Shown piece after piece: positions 34,469 through 40,866 of a stretch of 64,000 bases of DNA. Position numbers and translations under genes: made by a program. The notes beneath the pieces are model-generated. The model did not search any database. It was not told the origin of the DNA and saw only the letters and a program-made list of their open reading frames with translations. Positions within the stretch are counted from its first letter, which is position 1, and each line of letters opens with the position of its first letter. The DNA comes from Woeseiaceae bacterium (GTDB lineage: Bacteria > Pseudomonadota > Gammaproteobacteria > Steroidobacterales > Woeseiaceae), in NCBI GenBank assembly GCA_028280615.1, contig JANQLK010000016.1:124001-188000 (forward strand), read 5' to 3'.

Positions 34469-35668
34469 CTACAGTCCGAGCACGTGCTTGGCGATGATGT
34501 TCTTCTGGATTTCGTTCGACCCGCCGTAAATCGACGCCTTGCGGAAGTTGAAATAGCGCAGCGACGTGTTGGTCTCGGCGTGCTCGCCGACCGGCTCGCC
34601 CTCGAAGTCGAGTGAGTATTGCGCCGGGACGTAGGGCAGCGCGTAGTAGCCCGCGGCATCGAGATAGAGGAGGTCGATGGCCTGCTGAATCTCCGTGCCC
34701 TTGATCTTCAGGATCGATGATTCGGGCCCGGGCGCCTTGCCGGATGCCACGGCCGCGAGCGTCCTGAGCTCGGTGTACTCGAGCGCGCGCAGCTCGATCT
34801 CGACCTCCGCCAGTCGGCGCGTGAAATTACGGTCCTCGGCGAGCGGCGCCTGGCCGCGAACGGACTCCGCGGCCTGCGCCTTGAGCTTCTTGAGCCGATA
34901 CCACGACGGCGCGACGCCGGCGATGTTGGCCCGTTCGTGCTGCAGAAGCACCTTGCCGTACGTCCAGCCCTTGCCCTCGTCGCCGACCAAATCGTCGACG
35001 GGCACTTTGACGTTTTCGAAGTGCACTTCGTTGACTTCGTGGTCGCCTTCGATCGTGATGATCGGCTTCACGGAAACACCCGGCGTCGACATGTCGACGA
35101 GCAGGAAGCTGATGCCCTCCTGGCGTCGCGCGACGTCGGTGTTGGTGCGTGCGAGGACGAAGATCCAGTCCGCGTACTGGCCGAGTGTCGTCCAGGTCTT
35201 GGTGCCGTTCAGGACGTAGTGATCGCCCGCGAGATCGGCGCGCGTCTTGAGCGACGCGAGGTCGGAGCCGGATCCGGGTTCCGAATAGCCCTGGCACCAC
35301 CAGACGTCGCTTGCAAGGATGTCGGGCAGGAAGCGTTGTTTCTGTGCCTCGCTGCCGAACGTGTAGATGACCGGGCCGACCATGCTGAGACCAAACGGCA
35401 CGAGCGGCGGCACGTTGGCGTCGGCCATTTCGGTCGCGAAGATATACTTCTGGACCGGCGTCCACCCCGTGCCGCCGTATTCGACCGGCCAGTTGACGCC
35501 GGCCCAGCCGCGTGCGTGCAGAGCCTTCTGGGAACGGACCATGTCGTCGCGGGTCAGAGGAATATCCCGGTCGTTCTTTTCGATGATGCGGGCCGGATAC
35601 TCGTCGCGGAAAAAGCGACGCACTTCGTCGCGAAAACCGAGCTCTTCGTCGGAAAACGTTACCTTCAT
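34469..35668 (-). CDS. acyl-CoA dehydrogenase, larger subunit-type
   Basis: A 399-residue acyl-CoA dehydrogenase. FAD and substrate regions are visible: QGYSEPGSGSDLASLKT, GTKTWTTLGQYADWIFVLART, and the C-terminal IYGGSNEIQKNIIAKHVLGL. The N-terminal GWAGVNWPVEYGGTGWTPVQ is typical of the FadE/pimeloyl-CoA dehydrogenase large subunits. First gene of a three-gene minus-strand operon with the small-subunit-type gene and the YhhQ-like transporter. The alpha,beta-dehydrogenation substrate could be a fatty acyl, dicarboxylyl or steroid side-chain CoA. The promoter must lie in the 83-bp divergent gap shared with moaA. Confidence 0.9.
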   Translation of the reverse strand: MKVTFSDEELGFRDEVRRFFRDEYPARIIEKNDRDIPLTRDDMVRSQKALHARGWAGVNWPVEYGGTGWTPVQKYIFATEMADANVPPLVPFGLSMVGPVIYTFGSEAQKQRFLPDILASDVWWCQGYSEPGSGSDLASLKTRADLAGDHYVLNGTKTWTTLGQYADWIFVLARTNTDVARRQEGISFLLVDMSTPGVSVKPIITIEGDHEVNEVHFENVKVPVDDLVGDEGKGWTYGKVLLQHERANIAGVAPSWYRLKKLKAQAAESVRGQAPLAEDRNFTRRLAEVEIELRALEYTELRTLAAVASGKAPGPESSILKIKGTEIQQAIDLLYLDAAGYYALPYVPAQYSLDFEGEPVGEHAETNTSLRYFNFRKASIYGGSNEIQKNIIAKHVLGL

Positions 35669-35751
35669 TGCGGACGCCCAGGGTATGACGGCGGATCAGG
35701 ATGCCGTCAATCGGACGGAAAATAAAGTTTGATTTCGGGCAGAATTAGAGA

Positions 35752-36813
35752 ATGGAAGCAGACCGCAACACGGGCCCACCCGCAGTAGCCTCCGGCAGGA
35801 CGACGGCCGACCGGCTGGGTCGGCCGCTGCAGGACCTCCGGATATCGCTGCTCGACCGCTGCAACTTCCGGTGCCCGTACTGCATGCCCGAGTCGACGTT
35901 CCACGCGGACTACGAGTTCCTCAAGCGCAGCCAGCGCCTGACACACGAAGAAATACTGACGGTTGCCCGCGTCGCCGTCGGGCTCGGTGTGACCAAGCTC
36001 AGGCTGACGGGCGGCGAGCCGCTGCTCGACAAGCAGGCGCCCGATCTGGTCGCCGGGCTGGCCGACCTTGCGGGCGTCGACGACCTGGCGCTGACCACCA
36101 ATGGCACGTTGCTCGAGCCCGTTGCGGCTGCCCTGAAGAGCGCGGGCCTGAAGCGCGTCACGATCTCGCTGGACAGCCTCGACGACGACGTGTTCGCGCG
36201 CATGAGCGGGGGACGCGGCAGCGTTCGGCAGGTGCTGAACGGCATCGCAGCCGCCGAGCGCGCCGGTATATCGCCGATCAAGATCAACGTCGTCGTACAG
36301 CGCGGCATCAACGACCATACGGTGCTCGATCTTCTCGAGTACTTCCGCGGCAGCGGCCACATTGTGCGCCTGATCGAGTACATGGACGTCGGCAATCGCA
36401 ACGGCTGGCGCATGGAGGAGGTCGTGCCGTCGCGCGAACTGCTCGAGATGATCGAGGCGCGCTGGCCGGTCACCGCAGTCGGGCGCAACTATCCCGGCGA
36501 AGTCGCGCGCCGCTACGAATACACCGACGGCGGCGGCGAGATCGGTTTCATCTCCTCGGTGACCGAGCCGTTCTGCGGCAACTGCAGCCGGGCGCGGCTG
36601 TCGGCGGACGGCGTGCTCTATACTTGCCTGTTCGCCACGCGCGGTACCGATCTTCGCACGCCGCTCCGGCACGGTGTCGGCGAGGCCGGGCTCGCGGAGA
36701 TCCTCGAGCGAGTCTGGCTCAGGCGTTCGGACCGCTACAGTGAACAGCGCCAACCGGAAGTAGCCGCCGCGCAGCCGCTGTCCAAGGTGGAGATGTACCG
36801 GATCGGTGGCTGA
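35752..36813 (+). CDS. moaA: GTP 3',8-cyclase
   Basis: MoaA is the radical-SAM enzyme that, with MoaC, converts GTP to cyclic pyranopterin, the first step of molybdenum cofactor synthesis. The 353-residue protein has the N-terminal SAM cluster CNFRCPYC, the TGGEPLL segment, the GTP-binding C-terminal cluster CGNC-x13-C (FCGNCSRARL ... TCLF) and the C-terminal GG required for activity. It heads a five-gene run moaA-moaC-mobA-moaD-moaE with 48-bp, overlapping, overlapping and 1-bp junctions. No Moco riboswitch is apparent in the 83 bp upstream. Confidence 0.97.
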   Translation: MEADRNTGPPAVASGRTTADRLGRPLQDLRISLLDRCNFRCPYCMPESTFHADYEFLKRSQRLTHEEILTVARVAVGLGVTKLRLTGGEPLLDKQAPDLVAGLADLAGVDDLALTTNGTLLEPVAAALKSAGLKRVTISLDSLDDDVFARMSGGRGSVRQVLNGIAAAERAGISPIKINVVVQRGINDHTVLDLLEYFRGSGHIVRLIEYMDVGNRNGWRMEEVVPSRELLEMIEARWPVTAVGRNYPGEVARRYEYTDGGGEIGFISSVTEPFCGNCSRARLSADGVLYTCLFATRGTDLRTPLRHGVGEAGLAEILERVWLRRSDRYSEQRQPEVAAAQPLSKVEMYRIGG

Positions 36814-36861
36814 GCATCGCATTCGACAGGCCGGCGCGCGGCGCCGGGTGGAGACCCTTCA

Positions 36862-37338
36862 TTGAGCAAATTGAGTCACATCGACGAGGGCAATCGGCCG
36901 GCGATGGTCGATGTCAGCCACAAGCAGGCGAGCGCCCGCGAGGCGCTGGCGCGATCCGTGGTGCATCTCCCGGATGCCGTTCGCGAAGCTATCGACGGCG
37001 ATGAAATTCAAAGCAAGAAGGGCCCGGTGTTCGCAACGGCGATCATCGCCGGCGTCATGGCCGCGAAGCGCACGCATGAGCTGATCCCGTTTTGCCATCC
37101 GCTGGGGCTCGAGAAATGCGACGTGACGATCGAGATCGAGGCGTCGGACGTCATCGTCGAGTGCCGCTGCCGCGTGCATCACAAGACCGGTGTCGAGATG
37201 GAGGCGCTGACGGGCGCCAGCGTGGCGGCGCTGACGATTTACGACATGTGCAAGGCGCTGTCGCACGACATCGTCATCGGCGAGACGCGGCTGCTCGCGA
37301 AGCGGGGCGGCAAGGAGGATTTTCGCCATGCCGACTGA
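36862..37338 (+). CDS. moaC: cyclic pyranopterin monophosphate synthase
   Basis: A 158-residue MoaC with the invariant segments SHIDEGNRPAMVDVSHK, ARSVVHLP, KGPVFATAIIAGVMAAKRTHELIPFCHPL and EMEALTGASVAALTIYDMCKAL (given in parts). It turns the MoaA product into cPMP. The start is TTG at 36862, with a GTGGAG ribosome-binding site 8 bases upstream; no ATG is near. The gene end overlaps mobA by 11 bp, so the two are translated together. Length matches E. coli MoaC (161). Confidence 0.96.
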   Translation: MSKLSHIDEGNRPAMVDVSHKQASAREALARSVVHLPDAVREAIDGDEIQSKKGPVFATAIIAGVMAAKRTHELIPFCHPLGLEKCDVTIEIEASDVIVECRCRVHHKTGVEMEALTGASVAALTIYDMCKALSHDIVIGETRLLAKRGGKEDFRHAD

Positions 37339-37924
37339 CTCGCGGCCGCTGTTCGGTCTCGTGCTGGCCGGCGGGCGGAGCCGGCGCATGGGCCGCGACA
37401 AGGCATTGCTGAAACTCGACGGCAGGACGCAGCTCGAGCGCGCGATGGCGGCGCTTGCGCGGGTGACCGAGCGCCAGTTCGTATCGACGCGCAAGGACCA
37501 GGCTGACGACGAAGAACGGCAGCGCTACGCCACGATCGTGGACCGCTACGATGACCTCGGACCCGTGGCCGGCATACTGTCGGCGCTCGAGACCCACCCC
37601 GAGGCCGACTGGCTCATCGTGGCCTGCGACCTGCCCAATCTCGATGCGGACACCTTGCGTTATCTGGTCGCCAATCGCGACGCGACCGCGCCGTTCACGG
37701 CCTTCGAGTCTTCGCACGACGGTCTGCCCGAGCCGCTGTGCGCGATTTATCCGGCGGCAAGCGTCGCGCGCATACGACGCTTCGTTGACGAAGGCATCGT
37801 TTGTCCGCGCAAGATCCTGATTCGCTCGGATGCGGCCCTGCTCGTGCAGCCGAATCCCCGCTCGCTCGACAACGTCAACACGCCTGACGATCTCGCGTCC
37901 AGTGCGCTCGGGGGGCGGCTTTGA
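37328..37924 (+). CDS. mobA: molybdenum cofactor guanylyltransferase
   Basis: A 198-residue nucleotidyltransferase with the MobA signature LVLAGGRSRRMGRDKALL, then DLGPVAGILSAL, VACDLPNLDADTL and the C-terminal NVNTPDDL. MobA attaches GMP to Moco to form MGD, used by DMSO-reductase-family enzymes. Combined with the MocA-like gene and xdhC this suggests that both MGD- and MCD-type molybdoenzymes may be present. It overlaps moaC at its start and moaD at its stop (TTGA). Confidence 0.92.
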   Translation: MPTDSRPLFGLVLAGGRSRRMGRDKALLKLDGRTQLERAMAALARVTERQFVSTRKDQADDEERQRYATIVDRYDDLGPVAGILSALETHPEADWLIVACDLPNLDADTLRYLVANRDATAPFTAFESSHDGLPEPLCAIYPAASVARIRRFVDEGIVCPRKILIRSDAALLVQPNPRSLDNVNTPDDLASSALGGRL

Positions 37925-38163
37925 AGACGATCACGGTACGTTACTTCGCCGCCTTCAGGGAGCGTGCAGGCCTGGCGGAGGAATCGATCAGTACCGACGC
38001 CGAGACGGCGGCGGACGTGTTCGCGGCGACCGCGAATCGGCATGGTTCGACCGAGCCGCTCAGCCACTTGAAGGTGGCTATCAACGACGATATGGCTGGC
38101 TGGGACTCGCCCGTGGCCGACGGCGACGTCGTACTGCTGTTCCCGCCCGTCGCCGGAGGTTGA
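37921..38163 (+). CDS. moaD: molybdopterin synthase sulfur carrier subunit
   Basis: An 80-residue ubiquitin-like protein ending in the required GG (PVAGG), the residue pair that is adenylated and thiocarboxylated by MoeB-type enzymes. The N-terminal strand TITVRYFAAFRERAGL is typical. It starts with TTG overlapping the mobA TGA stop as TTGA and ends 1 bp before moaE. It forms the heterotetrameric MPT synthase with MoaE. Confidence 0.94.
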   Translation: MKTITVRYFAAFRERAGLAEESISTDAETAADVFAATANRHGSTEPLSHLKVAINDDMAGWDSPVADGDVVLLFPPVAGG

Positions 38164-38164
38164 A

Positions 38165-38632
38165 ATGATTGAGATCAGCACCGATCCGATCCGGACCGAG
38201 GCGCTGCGCGAGCGCCTGTTCGACCCGGCCGCCGGCGGCTACGCGGCCTTCGAGGGCTGGGTACGCAACCTGAACGACGGCCACGAGGTCGAGCGGCTCG
38301 AGTACGAGGCGTACGAGCCGCTCGCGATCAAGGAAGGTGAGCGCGTCGTCGCCGAAGCCATCGAGCGTTTCGGCGTCCTGCACGCGTACTGCGTGCACCG
38401 TACCGGCCTGCTCGAAATCGGCGACTGCGCTGTCTGGGTCGGCGTCTCGGCCGCGCATCGTGACGAGGCGTTCAAGGCCTGTCGCTACATCATCGACGCG
38501 CTCAAAGTGCGTCTGCCTATCTGGAAGAAAGAGCACTACGTCAACGGCGATTCGGGCTGGGTGAACTGCGAACGCTGCGCGAGCCACGGCGACCCGGGCG
38601 TGGAACCGGCCGCGCCAAGGTCCGCTGTTTGA
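38165..38632 (+). CDS. moaE: molybdopterin synthase catalytic subunit
   Basis: A 155-residue MoaE. Conserved segments are AAFEGWVRNLNDG, LEYEAYEPLA, HRTGLLEIGD, VSAAHRDEAFKACRYIIDALK and the catalytic Lys region PIWKKEHY. With MoaD it inserts the two dithiolene sulfurs into cPMP. It is the last gene of the plus-strand moa run and converges on the mocA-like gene with a 19-bp gap lacking a visible terminator. Confidence 0.96.
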   Translation: MIEISTDPIRTEALRERLFDPAAGGYAAFEGWVRNLNDGHEVERLEYEAYEPLAIKEGERVVAEAIERFGVLHAYCVHRTGLLEIGDCAVWVGVSAAHRDEAFKACRYIIDALKVRLPIWKKEHYVNGDSGWVNCERCASHGDPGVEPAAPRSAV

Positions 38633-38651
38633 AACTGCTTCTGGAGTCTCC

Positions 38652-39269
38652 CTAGCTCGTCGGCGGCCGCTCCCTCTCGAGCGCGGCCAGGTCGTCCGGC
38701 GTGTCCACGTCGATGGACGCGGCCTCGAACGGTACGCTGTCGAGTTCCAGGTCGGCGTCGCCGAACAGCGCGCGAGCGCCGTGGTCGCCACTCAACGCCG
38801 CAAGCTTCGAAAACAGTGCTGCCGGCAACAGCGCGGGCGCCCCGATCGTTCCCGAGTAGGCCGTAGCGACGACCGATTCCGGTTTGACGCGCCAGCGCCC
38901 GGCGAGCGCCTTCAGGTGCTCGAGCGTAACGCGCGGCTGGTCGGCAAGCAGCAGCACGAAAGCATCCGCCGAACCGTCGAGGACTCGCGCCGCAAGCGAA
39001 AGCGATGTACCCAGGCCGTCGGCGAAACGGTCGTTGACCGCGAGGAACTGGCACTGGCCACGCGCCGCACGGACGACCTCGGCCGCGTCGTGACCGACAA
39101 CGAGCAGTGAGCGCTCGGCGCAGAGTTCGCGAGCAATACGCGCTGCACGATGTACGAGCGTTTCGTCACCGAACGTCGCAAGCTGTTTCGTGCTGCCGTA
39201 ACGGCGTGCCGCACCGGCGGCCAGCACGACGGCAAACAGACGGGTTTCTGGCAACGGCTTGTCTCTCAA
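38652..39269 (-). CDS. MocA-like nucleotidyltransferase (Moco cytidylyltransferase type)
   Basis: A 205-residue NTP transferase with the N-terminal VVLAAGAARRYGSTKQL, NDRFADGLGTSL, the metal-binding LLADQPRVT and the C-terminal DVDTPDDLAAL. These match MocA-type proteins, which add CMP to Moco for xanthine-dehydrogenase-family enzymes. It is separate from but adjacent to the moa run, on the opposite strand. The XdhC gene at 23.2-24.3 kb supports the same branch. A MobA-like function is less likely because mobA itself is next door. Confidence 0.85.
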   Translation of the reverse strand: MRDKPLPETRLFAVVLAAGAARRYGSTKQLATFGDETLVHRAARIARELCAERSLLVVGHDAAEVVRAARGQCQFLAVNDRFADGLGTSLSLAARVLDGSADAFVLLLADQPRVTLEHLKALAGRWRVKPESVVATAYSGTIGAPALLPAALFSKLAALSGDHGARALFGDADLELDSVPFEAASIDVDTPDDLAALERERPPTS

Positions 39270-39344
39270 AGGCTTGCGGCCGGGACGCTAACTGTGTATC
39301 TCTAGCGTGGCACGATCAAGCGCGGAGTCGCGCGGGGACCGAAT

Positions 39345-39821
39345 TTGCACGTTATTGAATCCATTGAGGACGCCAAGGCGCTTGAAGGTAGTGAAGTCGG
39401 ACTGTCCGACTGGAGAGTCATCGATCAGACCCGCATCGACCAGTTCGCCGAAGCCACATCCGACTACCAGTGGATTCATGTCGACACCGAGCGCGCAGAA
39501 CGCGAGATGCCCGACGGCCGGACGATCGCGCACGGTTACCTGACGCTGGCGCTGATTCCGGCGTTGACCAAGGACTTCATCGAGGTCAAGCAGCTGACGC
39601 GGGCAATCAATTTCGGCGTCAACAAGGTGCGGTTCTATACGCCGGTCCCCTCCGGCGCGCGAGTTCGGGCCCGCGCGACCGTGCTGTCGGCCAGGCGCCG
39701 AGGCGGGGCACTGCTCCTGACCTCCGAGATTCGCATCGAGGTGGAGGGCGAGCGCAAGCCGGCCTGCGTGGCGGAAACCCTGGGCATGTACTTTTTCGGC
39801 GAGCAGGCGACCGCCGACTAG
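39345..39821 (+). CDS. MaoC-family dehydratase (NodN-like)
   Basis: A 158-residue hot-dog-fold protein with the R-specific hydratase motif around DQFAEATSDYQWIHVDTERA and the following IAHGYLTLALIP, which holds the catalytic Asp/His dyad. It should hydrate an enoyl-CoA or related thioester. It starts with TTG at 39345 after a GGGGA; no ATG fits. Its stop codon and that of the convergent nitrilase gene share one CTAG at the centre of a 16-bp palindrome. It belongs with the fatty-acid-type genes scattered through this half of the window, although its exact substrate is unknown. Confidence 0.88.
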   Translation: MHVIESIEDAKALEGSEVGLSDWRVIDQTRIDQFAEATSDYQWIHVDTERAEREMPDGRTIAHGYLTLALIPALTKDFIEVKQLTRAINFGVNKVRFYTPVPSGARVRARATVLSARRRGGALLLTSEIRIEVEGERKPACVAETLGMYFFGEQATAD

Positions 39822-40777
39822 TCGGCGTCGACAAAGGTCGCGGTTGCCTGCCGGCGGCGATTCACCCTGAGCTCGGTTACGTCCGGGCGCGAGTAGTGGC
39901 CCACGACGTCCAGGTTCTGGCGTTCCTCGAGCACCGTCCGATGGTCGATCTCCGCGATGCGCAGCGATTCCGTTCCGGTCTCGGGTTCGAGCACCCAGTC
40001 GCCCGTCGGCGAGGCAAGGCAGGAGCCGCCGTCGGCCATGACGTCGTCGGCCGCGGACCTGAGTTGTTTCGCATGCGGCAGGTCATCGCCGATGTCGCCG
40101 GCCCTCATCAGGCCCGATACCGACACGACAAAGGCGCGGGCCTCGCGCGCGATGAAGCGCGTAATCTCCGAGGTGTTGCGCTCGCTGCCAGGCCAGATGG
40201 CGACATGCAGGTCTTCTCCCTGCGCATACAGCGCGGCGCGTGCCAGCGGCAGCCAGTTTTCCCAGCAGTTCAGGCCGCCGACCGTAAACGCGCCGAGCGG
40301 ATGGGTTTTCAGGCCGTGGCCGTCTCCGGCCGCCCACACCAGCCGTTCCTCGTAGGTCGGCACGAGCTTGCGATGCACCGATCCGATCGTCCCGGTGCTG
40401 TCGATGTAGACCATCGAGCAGTAGAGACTGTGACCGCCGCGGTTCGCGGCGCGTTCCATCGTACCCACGTAGACGGCGATCCCGGCCTCGGCTGCCGCGG
40501 CGCGGAGCGGGTCGAGATCGCCGCGCTCGATGACGACCGACTGCTCGACGTAGTGTGCGTAGAGCTGCTTTTGGAATGCCGATTCAAAGCGCGCGCCGTC
40601 CGTGCGCTCCACCCAGAACGGGTATCCGGGTAGCAGTGCTTCGCCGAAGCAGACGAGTTCGGCGCCTTCCCGCCCGGCCCGCCGAATCCATTCGGCGATC
40701 TTCTCGGTCGTCGCCGCGCGGTTGAGCCAGACGGGAGCGATTTGGGCGAGGGCCACGTTGAGAGTCGTTTGAGCCAT
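39818..40777 (-). CDS. nitrilase-family carbon-nitrogen hydrolase
   Basis: A 319-residue nitrilase superfamily protein. The catalytic triad is visible as E46 (FGEALLPGYP), K137 (HRKLVPTYEERLVW) and C171 (GGLNCWENWLPL). The KLVPTYEERLVW and NCWENW contexts are those of true nitrilases and cyanide dihydratases rather than amidases, so a nitrile-hydrolysing role is likely; the natural nitrile is unknown. I chose ATG at 40777 because MAQTTLNVALAQIAPVW is the family N-terminus. It lies downstream of the TonB-dependent receptor on the same strand but is separated from it by a strong terminator. Confidence 0.9.
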   Translation of the reverse strand: MAQTTLNVALAQIAPVWLNRAATTEKIAEWIRRAGREGAELVCFGEALLPGYPFWVERTDGARFESAFQKQLYAHYVEQSVVIERGDLDPLRAAAAEAGIAVYVGTMERAANRGGHSLYCSMVYIDSTGTIGSVHRKLVPTYEERLVWAAGDGHGLKTHPLGAFTVGGLNCWENWLPLARAALYAQGEDLHVAIWPGSERNTSEITRFIAREARAFVVSVSGLMRAGDIGDDLPHAKQLRSAADDVMADGGSCLASPTGDWVLEPETGTESLRIAEIDHRTVLEERQNLDVVGHYSRPDVTELRVNRRRQATATFVDAD

Positions 40778-40802
40778 TCCTGCCGTTCCGCCAAGTAAAG
40801 TG

Positions 40803-40836
40803 AAAAAAAGGGCGGCAGGTATCGTCCTGCCGCCCC
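40803..40836 (-). terminator. rho-independent terminator of the TonB-dependent receptor gene
   Basis: Read on the minus strand: a 10-bp perfect stem GGGCGGCAGG/CCTGCCGCCC with a 6-base loop, followed directly by seven T. It starts about 30 bp after the receptor stop codon and is the clearest intrinsic terminator in the window. Confidence 0.93.
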
Positions 40837-40866
40837 GCTTCGAGCCAGTCGCAAGCCGGAACGCGC

